From: Microbacteriaceae bacterium PS02343
GTDB taxonomy: Bacteria > Actinomycetota > Actinomycetes > Actinomycetales > Microbacteriaceae
DNA: 32,755 nt
Reading direction: 5' to 3'
Assembly: GCA_029959365.1 (NCBI GenBank)
Contig: JASCOA010000028.1
Coordinates: forward strand, 1 to 32,755
Shown piece after piece: positions 24,369-32,732 of the stretch (position 1 is the stretch's first letter; every line of letters begins with the position of its first letter). A program made the position numbers and the translations under genes. The notes under the pieces are model-generated. The model was not told the origin of the DNA. It made no database searches and saw only the letters and a program-made list of their open reading frames with translations.

Positions 24369-25547
24369 ATGCCCACCGCCGTCGCCTCGATCACCGAGCG
24401 GGTGCGCGAGCGCCTGCGCCAGGGCGGCGTCGATCTCGCCGCCCGACCCGAGGCCGCCGGCACCCTCGTCCGCGAGGAGGTGCGCCGCTACGCCGAGCGC
24501 GCGCTGGCCGGGGACGGCCCGCTGCTCGGCGACGAGCCCGGCACCGCGCGGCAGGTGCTCGCCCAGCTGACCGGCTACGGACCGCTGCAGCCGCTGTTCG
24601 ACGACCCCTCGGTCGAGGAGATCTGGGTCAACGGGGTCGACAAGGTCTTCGCCGCTCGGAACGGCGTCTCGGAGGCGACCGGCATCCGGCTGTCGCAGAT
24701 CGAGATCCGCGACCTCGTCGAGCGGATGCTGCAGACGTCCGGCCGCCGCGTCGACCTCTCGAGCCCCTTCGTCGACGCCTCCCTGCCCGACGGCAGCCGG
24801 CTCCACGTCACGATCCCGGACATCACCCGCGAGTGGTCGGTCAACATCCGGCGCTTCCCGCAGCGCATCCGCTCGCTCCAGCGGCTCGTCGAGCTCGGCT
24901 CGCTCGACGCGGCGCTCGCCGAGGTGCTGCGCACGGCGGTGCGGGCCGGCCGCAGCATCCTCGTCACCGGCGCGACGCAGGCCGGCAAGACCACGACGCT
25001 CGCGGCGCTGCTCGGCGAGAGCGCCCCGAGCGACCGGATCGTCACGGTCGAGGAGACCTTCGAGCTCGCCATCGAGGCGCGCGACGTCGTGGCGATGCAG
25101 TGCCGCCAGCCCAGCCTCGAGGGCACCGGCGAGGTCACCTTGCGCCGCCTCGTCAAGGAGGCGCTGCGCATGCGCCCCGACCGCATCGTGGTCGGCGAGG
25201 TGCGCGACGCCGAGGCGCTCGACCTGCTGCTGGCGCTCAACGCCGGCCTGCCCGGCATGTGCACGCTGCACGCCAACAGCGCCCGCGACGCGCTCGCCAA
25301 GCTCTGCACCCTGCCGCTGCTCGCGGGGCGCAACATCGACGCCGGTTTCATCCTGCCGACCGTCGCCGCGAGCCTCGACCTCGTCGTCCACTGCGAGCTG
25401 CTGCCCGACGGCCGCCGCCGCATCCGCGAGGTGATCGAGCCCACCGGCGTCGAGGGCTCGACGATCACCGCTCGGACGGTCTACGACGGAGCGGATGCGG
25501 TCCCCGCGGCCGCAGTGCCGCTGCCCGAGCGGGCGGTGGCGCGGTGA
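24369..25547 (+). CDS. tadA: Tad pilus assembly ATPase TadA/CpaF
   Basis: A 392-aa secretion ATPase that powers Flp/Tad pilus assembly. Domains: N-terminal helical part (1-110, with YGPLQPLFDDPSVEEIWVNG typical of CpaF), then the RecA-like core with Walker A GATQAGKT at 201-208, Asp box TVEET at 226-230, Walker B RIVVGEVRD at 272-280 and His box TLHANS at 299-304. Length is normal. The start is ATG 24369, chosen as the first in-frame start near the conserved region; the ribosome-binding site is weak. It overlaps tadB by GTGA. No TadZ/CpaE partner is encoded beside it. Confidence 0.94.
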   Translation: MPTAVASITERVRERLRQGGVDLAARPEAAGTLVREEVRRYAERALAGDGPLLGDEPGTARQVLAQLTGYGPLQPLFDDPSVEEIWVNGVDKVFAARNGVSEATGIRLSQIEIRDLVERMLQTSGRRVDLSSPFVDASLPDGSRLHVTIPDITREWSVNIRRFPQRIRSLQRLVELGSLDAALAEVLRTAVRAGRSILVTGATQAGKTTTLAALLGESAPSDRIVTVEETFELAIEARDVVAMQCRQPSLEGTGEVTLRRLVKEALRMRPDRIVVGEVRDAEALDLLLALNAGLPGMCTLHANSARDALAKLCTLPLLAGRNIDAGFILPTVAASLDLVVHCELLPDGRRRIREVIEPTGVEGSTITARTVYDGADAVPAAAVPLPERAVAR

Positions 25548-26413
25548 CCGCCCCGATCCTGCTCGGCGCGATGCTCGGCGCCGGCGTCCTGCTGCTCCTC
25601 GCTCCACGGCTATGGCCCCGCAGCACGAGGCAGCGCTCGCCCGAGCCCGGGCCGCTGCGCCTCCTGCGCGACCGGCTCGTGCAGGCCGGGCTCGCCTCCG
25701 TCTCCGCTCCCGTGTTCCTCCTCGTCGTGCTGCTCGTGGCGCTGGCCACCAGCGTGCTCGGCGCCGCGCTGCTGCCCGTGCCGGTGCTCGGCCTCGTGCT
25801 CGGCGCCGTCGTGCTGGTCATGCCCTTCCTGCTGCTCGCCTCCCGTGCCCGCGGGCGCCGCAAGGCGGGCCGCGAGCACTGGCCGGACGTCGTCGACCTG
25901 CTCGTCTCCTCGGTGCGCGCGGGCAGCACGCTGCCGGAGGCGATCGCGCGCCTCGGCGACGTGGCGCCGGAACCGGTGCGACCGGTCTTCATCCGCTTCG
26001 CCGAGGACTACGAGACCACCGGCGACGTGGGGCGCTGCCTCGACGACTCGAAGGCGCGGCTCGCCGACCCGGTCGCCGACCGCATCCTCGAGACGCTGCG
26101 CATGGCGCGCGAGGTCGGCGGCACCGAGCTGACGAGCGTGCTGCGCGGCCTGGCTGCGGCCCTTCGCGCCGAGGCGGCCGTGCGCCGCGAGCTCGAGGCG
26201 CGCCAGGGCTGGCTCGTCAACGCGGCCCGGCTCGGCGTGGCCGCTCCCTGGATCGTGCTCGCCATGCTCGTCTCGCGCCCCGAGGCCGCCGCGGCGTACG
26301 ACACCCCGACGGGCGCCGCGGTGATCGCGGGCGGGGTCGGCGTCTCGCTGATCGCCTACCGGGTGATGCGCGGCCTCGGCCGGCTGCCCGAGGAACGGCG
26401 GTGGTTCCGATGA
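25544..26413 (+). CDS. tadB: Tad pilus platform protein TadB
   Basis: A 289-aa inner-membrane platform protein with a T2SSF/GspF-like cytoplasmic domain. Two hydrophobic regions near the N-terminus (about 4-20 and 50-100) precede the core REHWPDVVDLLVSSVRAGSTLPEAIARL, with GDVGRCLDD and LETLRMAREVGGTEL typical of TadB. Two more helices close the C-terminus. GTG 25544 overlaps the tadA stop by 4 nt and its own end overlaps tadC (ATGA). Confidence 0.9.
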   Translation: MTAPILLGAMLGAGVLLLLAPRLWPRSTRQRSPEPGPLRLLRDRLVQAGLASVSAPVFLLVVLLVALATSVLGAALLPVPVLGLVLGAVVLVMPFLLLASRARGRRKAGREHWPDVVDLLVSSVRAGSTLPEAIARLGDVAPEPVRPVFIRFAEDYETTGDVGRCLDDSKARLADPVADRILETLRMAREVGGTELTSVLRGLAAALRAEAAVRRELEARQGWLVNAARLGVAAPWIVLAMLVSRPEAAAAYDTPTGAAVIAGGVGVSLIAYRVMRGLGRLPEERRWFR

Positions 26414-27348
26414 CCCTGCCCCTCGCCCTCGCGGTGCTCTGCGGCATCGGGCTCGGGCTCGGCGTCTGGTCGCTCGCCTCGCTCGCGCCGCCCCTGCGCG
26501 GCCCCCGGCTGCTGCTGCGCGTCGCCCCGGCCGTCGTCGACGTCTCGCCCGAGGCGCGCCGCCTGCTCGCCCGGCGGCCCGCCGACCCGCTGCCCGTGCT
26601 CGGCTTCCTCCTCGCGCCGATCGCCGAGGCCGGCCGCACGCTGCTCGACCGGGTGCTCGGCGGCGGCGAGACCATCGAGCGCCGCCTGCGGCAGTCGGGC
26701 AGCGGGCTCGACCTGCGCGGCTACCGCTCGCAGCAGCTGCTCGGCGTCGTCGGGGGAGCGGTCGGCGGAGCGCTGCTCGGGCTGCTGCTGCTCACGACCG
26801 CCGGCGCCTCGCCGCTGCTGCCCTTCGGCCTCAGTCCGCTCGGTGCCGTCGTGGCCCTGCTGCTGCGCGAGCAGCTGCTGGCCCGCGCGGCACGCCAGCG
26901 CCTCGATCGCCTGGCCGAGGAGCTGCCGACCACGCTCGAGTTCCTCACGCTCAGCCTCTCGGCCGGCGAGGGCGTGCTCGACGCCCTGCGCCGCCTCGCG
27001 AGGGTCGGCCGCGGCGAGCTCGCCGCCGAGTTCTCCCGCGCCCTCGCCGAGCACGCCACGGGCCGCCCGCTCGGCGAGGCGCTGCTCGAGCTCAGCGCCC
27101 GGCTGCGGCTGCCCGCGCTCGAGCGCTGCATCGACCAGCTCGTCGTCGCCCTCGAGCGAGGCACCCCGCTCATCGAGGTGCTGCGCGCCCACGCCGACGA
27201 CGCCCGGGAGCTCGGCAAGCGCGAGCTGCTCGAGGCCGCCGGCCGCAAGGAGGTCGCGATGCTCGTGCCGCTCGTCTTCCTCATCCTGCCGATCACGGTG
27301 GTCTTCGCCATGTTCCCCGGCCTCGCGGTGCTGCAGATGGGCTTCTGA
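26410..27348 (+). CDS. tadC: Tad pilus platform protein TadC
   Basis: A 312-aa second GspF-like platform subunit. N-terminal helix (about 3-25), a pair of helices near 110-155, then the T2SSF domain LDRLAEELPTTLEFLTLSLSAGEGVLDALRRL, RPLGEALLELSARL and LERCIDQLVVALERGTPL, and a final hydrophobic segment with VAMLVPLVFLILPITVVFAMFPG, a strong TadC ending. ATG 26410 overlaps tadB. A 133-bp gap separates it from the pilin-like gene. Confidence 0.92.
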   Translation: MTLPLALAVLCGIGLGLGVWSLASLAPPLRGPRLLLRVAPAVVDVSPEARRLLARRPADPLPVLGFLLAPIAEAGRTLLDRVLGGGETIERRLRQSGSGLDLRGYRSQQLLGVVGGAVGGALLGLLLLTTAGASPLLPFGLSPLGAVVALLLREQLLARAARQRLDRLAEELPTTLEFLTLSLSAGEGVLDALRRLARVGRGELAAEFSRALAEHATGRPLGEALLELSARLRLPALERCIDQLVVALERGTPLIEVLRAHADDARELGKRELLEAAGRKEVAMLVPLVFLILPITVVFAMFPGLAVLQMGF

Positions 27349-27413
27349 GATGGACGAGCGGATGCACCTCTCCAGCAGCGCTGCGGTCACGGGCGCGACC
27401 ACGGCCCACCCGG

Positions 27414-27446
27414 TGATCGTCGAGCCCACCGCCGACCGCACGATCA
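27414..27446. other. Inverted repeat upstream of the pilin-like gene
   Basis: TGATCGT and ACGATCA, perfect 7-nt arms 19 nt apart, in the 133-bp gap between tadC and the pilin-like gene. It could be an RNA hairpin that tunes pilin versus machinery expression, or an operator. Confidence 0.3.
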
Positions 27447-27481
27447 TCACGCACCGCACGACCACGACGAGAGGAACGACC

Positions 27482-27679
27482 ATGCGAACCCTTCGAACGC
27501 GGGCCGCGCACGCCGCGGCCGCGCTGCGAGCCCACGTCGCCGACGAGCGCGGCGACGTGCCCGGATGGGTGCTCATCACGCTCATGACCGCCGGCCTCGT
27601 GCTCATCATCTGGGCGCTCGCCGAGCCAGCGCTGAGCGGCGTCTTCGACGCGGCCATCGCCCGGGTCATGGGGTACTGA
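27482..27679 (+). CDS. Flp-like pilin or pilin-related small protein of the Tad locus
   Basis: A 65-aa peptide with a basic N-terminus (1-20), then DERGDVPGWV and a hydrophobic helix (about 28-48). Position directly after tadC and before tadE is that of the major pilin. However, the expected prepilin site G-xxxxE is not there: after Gly24 the +5 residue is Trp29 and no Glu or Tyr pair follows, unlike classic Flp (GxTAIEY). AGAGG lies 7 nt before the ATG at 27482. The frame is open to an ATG at 27350, but those codons look non-coding. It is either a divergent actinobacterial pilin or an accessory peptide. Confidence 0.65.
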   Translation: MRTLRTRAAHAAAALRAHVADERGDVPGWVLITLMTAGLVLIIWALAEPALSGVFDAAIARVMGY

Positions 27680-27689
27680 GGGGCGCACC

Positions 27690-28154
27690 GTGCATCCGCT
27701 CGTCCGTTCCTCATCGCGCGCCGCCCGCGCCGCCCGCGCCGCCGCTCGGCTGCGCGGCAGGCTCGACCGCGCGCGATGGAGCGACGAGCGCGGATCGGCC
27801 CCGGCCGAGTTCGTGATGGTGAGCGCCCTGCTCGTCGCGCTGCTGCTCGCGGTGCTGCAGCTCGGACTGGCGCTGCACGTGCGCAACACGGTCACCGACG
27901 CGGCGTCGGAGGGCGCGCGCTTCGCGGCCCTGGCCGACGGCTCCGCGGCCGCCGGTGTCGAGCGCACCCGCGAGCTCATCGGCACCGCGCTCGGTCCCGC
28001 CTACGCCGACGACGTGTCGGCGGCGGAGGGCGAGCACCTGGGTGTGCCGTCCGTCGAGATCACCGTGCGCGCGGCGCTGCCGCTGTTCGGGCTGCTCGGC
28101 GTCGATCGCGGGCTGGAGGTGCGCGGCCATGCGGCGCTCGAGACCCTGCCATGA
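27690..28154 (+). CDS. tadE: TadE-like pseudopilin
   Basis: A 154-aa protein with a very Ala/Arg-rich N-terminus (1-34), a class III prepilin cleavage motif G35-SAPAE with Glu at +5 (Glu40), and a hydrophobic helix FVMVSALLVALLLAVLQLGLA. The rest (about 65-154) is a small extracytoplasmic domain, beginning HVRNTVTDAASEGARFAAL as in the TadE family. GTG 27690 has GAGGGG 6 nt upstream. It overlaps the tadF gene by 26 nt. Confidence 0.85.
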   Translation: MHPLVRSSSRAARAARAAARLRGRLDRARWSDERGSAPAEFVMVSALLVALLLAVLQLGLALHVRNTVTDAASEGARFAALADGSAAAGVERTRELIGTALGPAYADDVSAAEGEHLGVPSVEITVRAALPLFGLLGVDRGLEVRGHAALETLP

Positions 28155-28605
28155 GCTCGGACGACTGCTCGACCGGCTCCGCGACGACCGCGGCAACGCC
28201 TCCCTCGAGTTCCTCGGCGCGGGCGTCGTGCTGCTCGTGCCGCTGGTCTACCTCGTGCTGGCCGTCGCGCAGATCCAGGCCGGTGCGCTCGCCGTCGAGG
28301 GCGCCGCGCGTCAGGCTGCGCGGGTGCTCGTCGAGGCGCCCGACCTGCCCGCGGGCGAGCGCTCGGCCGAGCTCGCCCTCGCCTTCGCGCTCGAGGACCA
28401 CGGCCTCGCCGGCGTCGACGCGGCGCTCGCCGTGGTCTGCGACCCCGAGCCCTGCCTGGAGCGCGGCGGCCTCGTGCACGTGACCGTCTCCGCGGAGGTG
28501 CCGCTGCCGCTCGTGCCGCCCTTCGTGCAGTCCGCGCTGCCGGTCACCGTGCCGCTCGAGGCCGTGGCCAGCCAGCGCGTCTCCCGCTTCGCCGGGGCTG
28601 GATGA
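28129..28605 (+). CDS. tadF: TadF-like pseudopilin
   Basis: A 158-aa second pseudopilin. Short basic N-terminus, cleavage motif G22-NASLE with Glu27 at +5, helix FLGAGVVLLVPLVYLVLAVAQ, and a domain beginning ALAVEGAARQAARVLVEA. Two cysteines (CDPEPC, about 104-109) may form a disulfide outside the cell. ATG 28129 is chosen because GGAGG lies 9 nt upstream. It overlaps the preceding and following genes (ATGA), giving a tightly coupled run. Confidence 0.82.
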   Translation: MRRSRPCHELGRLLDRLRDDRGNASLEFLGAGVVLLVPLVYLVLAVAQIQAGALAVEGAARQAARVLVEAPDLPAGERSAELALAFALEDHGLAGVDAALAVVCDPEPCLERGGLVHVTVSAEVPLPLVPPFVQSALPVTVPLEAVASQRVSRFAGAG

Positions 28606-29042
28606 TGCGCGCCCTCCGCCGCGACGACGGCTCGATCCTGCCGCTCGTGCTGCTCGGGGCCTTCCTCGGTCTGACCCTCGTGATCGTGGCGATCGGCGCC
28701 ACCTCGCTCTACCTCGAGCGCAAGCGCCTGCTGAGCCTGGCCGACGGCGCCGCGCTCGCCGGAGCGGAGGCCTTCGACCTGGCCGAGGTCGTGCCAGGTG
28801 GCGAATGGCGCGCTCCGACCCTCGAGTCCGCGGACGTCGCGCTGGCGGTCGAGGACCACCTCGCGGTCGTGCCGCATCAGCTCGAGGGCCTCGAGCTGGT
28901 GAGCGCGGGCACCGCCGACGGTCGCACCGCTCAGGTCGTGCTGGCCGCCGACTGGCGCCCACCGGTCGTGGGGGTCGTGCTGCCCGAGGCGCTGCGCATC
29001 GAGGTCACGACCACGGCGCGCTCGGTGCTCGTCGCGCCGTAG
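28602..29042 (+). CDS. TadG-like pilus assembly protein
   Basis: A 146-aa membrane-anchored protein, last of the Tad operon. DDGSILPLVLLGAFLGLTLVIVAIGATSLYLERKRLLSLADGAALAGAEAF is the N-terminal Tad/TadG-type block (helix about 11-35), followed by a short extracytoplasmic domain. There is no Glu at +5 after Gly10, so it is probably an anchored minor subunit rather than a processed pseudopilin. Full TadG proteins are often longer, with a von Willebrand domain, which is absent here. ATG 28602 overlaps the tadF stop. A hairpin follows at 29072. Confidence 0.78.
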   Translation: MMRALRRDDGSILPLVLLGAFLGLTLVIVAIGATSLYLERKRLLSLADGAALAGAEAFDLAEVVPGGEWRAPTLESADVALAVEDHLAVVPHQLEGLELVSAGTADGRTAQVVLAADWRPPVVGVVLPEALRIEVTTTARSVLVAP

Positions 29043-29071
29043 TGCGCGGTCGACCGCATCCTCGCACCCGG

Positions 29072-29103
29072 GTCGTTGCTCGTGAGCACGGCCGGGCAAC
29101 GAC
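29072..29103 (+). terminator. Terminator of the Tad operon
   Basis: Perfect 8-bp arms GTCGTTGC and GCAACGAC; inside them GCTC-GT-GAGC could form a side stem. It lies 30 nt after the last Tad stop codon. Confidence 0.55.
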
Positions 29104-29165
29104 GAGTTCGCGCCACCGCGCCCCGGGAAAGCGACACGGTGGCCGCCCGCAGCCGCGCGCATCCC

Positions 29166-29171
29166 TACGCT
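29166..29171 (+). promoter_or_regulatory. -10 box of the DUF1272 gene (leaderless)
   Basis: TACGCT, 6 nt (CGCCTC), then ATG 29178. Confidence 0.55.
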
Positions 29172-29177
29172 CGCCTC

Positions 29178-29432
29178 ATGCTCGAACTGCGCCCCAACTG
29201 CGAGTGCTGCGACCGCGATCTCGCCCTCGACGACCCGACGGTCGTCATCTGCTCCTTCGAGTGCACCTGGTGCGCCGACTGCGCCGCTGCGCTCGCGTCG
29301 ATCTGCCCGAACTGCGGGGGAGGGCTCGTGCCGCGGCCCATCCGCCCGGCCGGCAAGCTCGCCGCGAACCCGCCCTCGAGCAGGCGCGTATTCACCGCCG
29401 GCCTGCACGAGCGGCATCTCGCGCTGCGCTGA
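29178..29432 (+). CDS. DUF1272 family zinc-binding protein
   Basis: An 84-aa protein of unknown function. The conserved start MLELRPNCECCDRDL, then CSFECTWCADCA and CPNCGGGLVPRPIRP, identifies DUF1272. Its Cys pairs suggest a small zinc-binding fold, often compared to RING-like ribbons. The tail after residue 60 is basic. Leaderless start as shown by the -10 box. It ends inside a palindrome shared with the convergent phosphatase gene. Confidence 0.9.
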   Translation: MLELRPNCECCDRDLALDDPTVVICSFECTWCADCAAALASICPNCGGGLVPRPIRPAGKLAANPPSSRRVFTAGLHERHLALR

Positions 29433-29445
29433 GCGCAGCGCTCAG
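29429..29445. terminator. Palindrome containing both convergent stop codons
   Basis: CTGAGCGC-A-GCGCTCAG, perfect 8-nt arms. The TGA of DUF1272 (29430-29432) and the stop of the phosphatase (29442-29444) occupy mirrored positions in the two arms. The gap between the two genes is only 9 nt, so this compact hairpin is the only candidate terminator. Confidence 0.5.
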
Positions 29446-30107
29446 AAGACCTCGACCGGTGCCTCGCCCGCGGGCCCGCCGACGGTCGAGTCCACTCGGT
29501 CGCCGCCGAGCGCCTCGCCCTGGAACGTGCGCACGATCCACTCGCCGTCGGCGGTGTCCTCGGCGATGACGACGCCGGTGTTGTGCATCGGGTGGCTCAG
29601 GATGTGCTCGCGCGGCACGTTGATGCCGCGGATCGATGCCCAGGCGCGGATCGCGGCGCCGTGGCTGACCAGCGCGACGGTGCCCCATCCGCTCTCCCGC
29701 GCCTCCGCGATGACGGAGTCGTAGCGCGCGATGAACTCGTTGCCGTCCTCGCCGCCGGGGATGCGCACGTCGAGGTCGCCCTGCGACCACGAGTAGACGG
29801 CGCCCATGTAGGTCTCGACGCTCGACCGGTCGCTCAGCATCTCGAGGTCGCCCGAGGTGATCTCGCGGATGCCCTCGCGCAGGATCGGCTCGATGTCGCG
29901 GCTCGCGGCGAGGTAGGCGGCGGTGATGCTCGTGCGCACCATGTTCGACACGTAGATGGCGTCGATCGACTCGTCCTCGAGGGCCTGCGGCAGCGCTGCG
30001 GCCTGCTCGAGGCCCAGCAGCGTGAGGCCGGGGCCGGGCAGTCGCGTGTCGAGCACCCCCTTCACGTTCGACGGTGTCTGTCCGTGGCGGATGAGGATGA
30101 GGCGCAC
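29442..30107 (-). CDS. Histidine phosphatase family protein (phosphoglycerate mutase-like)
   Basis: A 221-aa branch-1 histidine phosphatase. The catalytic RHG motif is at residues 7-9 (LILIRHGQTPSN, phosphorylated His8); the second His lies in ALVSHGAAIRAW, and the acid in LREGIREITSGDLE. Length fits small-molecule or sugar-phosphate phosphatases (200-230 aa) rather than glycolytic mutase; the substrate is unknown. The start is GTG 30107 with AGGGAG 5 nt upstream, and a -10 box 27 nt upstream, so this gene does have a short leader. Confidence 0.9.
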   Translation of the reverse strand: MRLILIRHGQTPSNVKGVLDTRLPGPGLTLLGLEQAAALPQALEDESIDAIYVSNMVRTSITAAYLAASRDIEPILREGIREITSGDLEMLSDRSSVETYMGAVYSWSQGDLDVRIPGGEDGNEFIARYDSVIAEARESGWGTVALVSHGAAIRAWASIRGINVPREHILSHPMHNTGVVIAEDTADGEWIVRTFQGEALGGDRVDSTVGGPAGEAPVEVF

Positions 30108-30134
30108 GTCGCTCCCTGTCTGTTCGGTGCCTCC

Positions 30135-30140
30135 AGGCTA
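30135..30140 (-). promoter_or_regulatory. -10 box of the histidine phosphatase gene
   Basis: TAGCCT on the minus strand, 27 nt before GTG 30107; the leader contains the ribosome-binding site AGGGAG. Confidence 0.4.
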
Positions 30141-30206
30141 GCCGCGCGATCTGAACGACGGGTGACGAGCGGATGCGCCCCACCGCGCCCTCGGTCCGTC
30201 TTCGCT

Positions 30207-30223
30207 CTCCGCCACCGGCGGAG
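30207..30223 (-). terminator. Terminator of the MFS gene
   Basis: CTCCGCC-ACC-GGCGGAG, a perfect 7-bp stem with a 3-nt loop, 6 nt beyond the minus-strand stop codon. Confidence 0.6.
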
Positions 30224-30229
30224 TGGCAC

Positions 30230-31513
30230 TCAGCCCTTCGGCGCGCGCCCCGGGGCGTAGCGCGGCAGGTAGCGCAGGAACACGAGGCCGCCGATGACGC
30301 CGAGCACTCCCATCGCGGCGCTCGCCGCGGAGAGCGACACGAGCGCGGTGAGCCCCGAGATGATGAGCGGAGCGGATGCGGTGCCGCTGTCGGCGATGAA
30401 CCGCCAGGCTCCGAGGAACGGCGCCGGGTCGCGCGGGTCGGCGAGGTCGGCGCCGACGGTCATCATGATGCCGCTGCCGATGCCGTTGGCGAGCGCGAGG
30501 AACACGGCCACGGCGCCGAACCACCACGCCGCCGCGCCGAGGTCGTGGGTGAAGGCCAGGATCAGGTGGCCGACGCCGAGGCCGGTCATCGCCGGCACGG
30601 CCGACCAGGCGCGGCCGAGGCGGTCCATGATCCATCCGCTCACGAAGAAGAGGCCGAAGTCGATGGCGGCGCCGAGGCCGATGATGAGCGCCGCGTCGCG
30701 CTCGCCGATGCCGAGGCTCACGGCCCAGAGCGGCAGCAGGGTCATGCGGCTCGAGCGCAGCGCGCCCATGAGCAGCACGCCCCAGCCCAGCCGCAGCAGC
30801 ACGTCGCGCCGCCGCCACAGCGTGCGGAAGGTGCCGGCGGATGCGCTGGGCGGGTCGTCGTCGGCCCCCGGCCCGCGCTCGGCCCGCTCCGCCGCGAGCG
30901 TGCGCCGCGCCGAGGCGCCGCCGAAGCCGCGCCGACCGGTCTCCGGGTCGGGCAGCGCCGCGAGCAGCACGACGCAGGCGAGCGCCATGACGGCCTGCAC
31001 CCAGAACACGTTCTGCGCCTCGCCGGTCAGCTCGATGACGAGCGCGCCGACGAAGGGGCCGATGAAGAGGCCGAGGCGGAAGGAGCCGCCGAGGGTCGAG
31101 AGGGCGCGGGCGCGCACCCGCAGCGGCACCCGCTGGGTCATGAAGGAGTGCCGGGCGAGCGCGAAGGCCGTGGTGGCGATGCCGAGCACGAGCACGGCGG
31201 CGCCGAGCACGGCCGGGGTGGGCGCCAGCAGGCATCCGCCCATCGCGAGGAGCGCGAGCACGCAGCTGACGATCATGGCGGGACGTTCGCCGATGCGGGA
31301 GATCACCCATCCGCTCGGCAGGTCGCCGATGAGGGTGCCGATCATGAGCATGCCCGCGACGAGGCCGGCGACGGCGAGGCTGCCGCCGGCGTTCGACACG
31401 ATCTGCGGGATGACCGGCAGGATCGCCCCCTCGCCGGTGGCGAAGAGCACGGTCGGCAGGAAGACGGGGATCGCCACGGAGCGCCAACGGAAGGGCTGCT
31501 CGGCGATGCTCAT
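30230..31513 (-). CDS. MFS transporter (probable drug/small-molecule efflux)
   Basis: A 427-aa major facilitator with 12 predicted helices and a polar central loop (about residues 195-240, GRRGFGGASARRTLAAERAE and an acidic stretch). After helix 2, GDLPSGWVISRIGERPAM is motif A, the family gating loop. FALARHSFMTQRVPLRVRARALSTLGGSFRLGLFIGPFVGA recalls the drug-proton antiporter group. The substrate cannot be told. ATG 31513 is preferred; GTG 31516 is directly in front and equally possible. Divergent from prfB with 57 bp between the starts. Confidence 0.9.
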   Translation of the reverse strand: MSIAEQPFRWRSVAIPVFLPTVLFATGEGAILPVIPQIVSNAGGSLAVAGLVAGMLMIGTLIGDLPSGWVISRIGERPAMIVSCVLALLAMGGCLLAPTPAVLGAAVLVLGIATTAFALARHSFMTQRVPLRVRARALSTLGGSFRLGLFIGPFVGALVIELTGEAQNVFWVQAVMALACVVLLAALPDPETGRRGFGGASARRTLAAERAERGPGADDDPPSASAGTFRTLWRRRDVLLRLGWGVLLMGALRSSRMTLLPLWAVSLGIGERDAALIIGLGAAIDFGLFFVSGWIMDRLGRAWSAVPAMTGLGVGHLILAFTHDLGAAAWWFGAVAVFLALANGIGSGIMMTVGADLADPRDPAPFLGAWRFIADSGTASAPLIISGLTALVSLSAASAAMGVLGVIGGLVFLRYLPRYAPGRAPKG

Positions 31514-31521
31514 CACCACCG

Positions 31522-31527
31522 AGCCTA
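31522..31527 (-). promoter_or_regulatory. -10 box of the MFS gene
   Basis: TAGGCT on the minus strand, 8 nt before ATG 31513 (5 nt before GTG 31516): leaderless or nearly so. Confidence 0.45.
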
Positions 31528-31555
31528 CGCCCGTCGTGGCGGGGCTCCGGGGCGG

Positions 31556-31561
31556 TAGGCT
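31556..31561 (+). promoter_or_regulatory. -10 box of prfB
   Basis: TAGGCT ends 9 nt before ATG 31571; a leader of only about 3 nt. The same hexamer serves the divergent MFS gene 34 bp away. Confidence 0.45.
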
Positions 31562-31570
31562 GGCGGCAAC

Positions 31571-32683
<1,113 letters not shown>

Positions 32684-32709
32684 CCCGAGGCGTCGGCGCG
32701 GCGCCATCG

Positions 32710-32732
32710 CCGACCGAGCTGTGCTCGGTCGG
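32710..32732 (+). terminator. Terminator of prfB
   Basis: CCGACCGAGC-TGT-GCTCGGTCGG, a perfect 10-bp stem with a 3-nt loop, 27 nt after the stop codon. No T-run. Confidence 0.75.

Noticed and set aside
27350-27481. Longer start for the pilin-like gene
   Set aside because: The extra 44 codons are Thr/Ala-rich with atypical codons (including AGA), and a good ribosome-binding site sits before ATG 27482.
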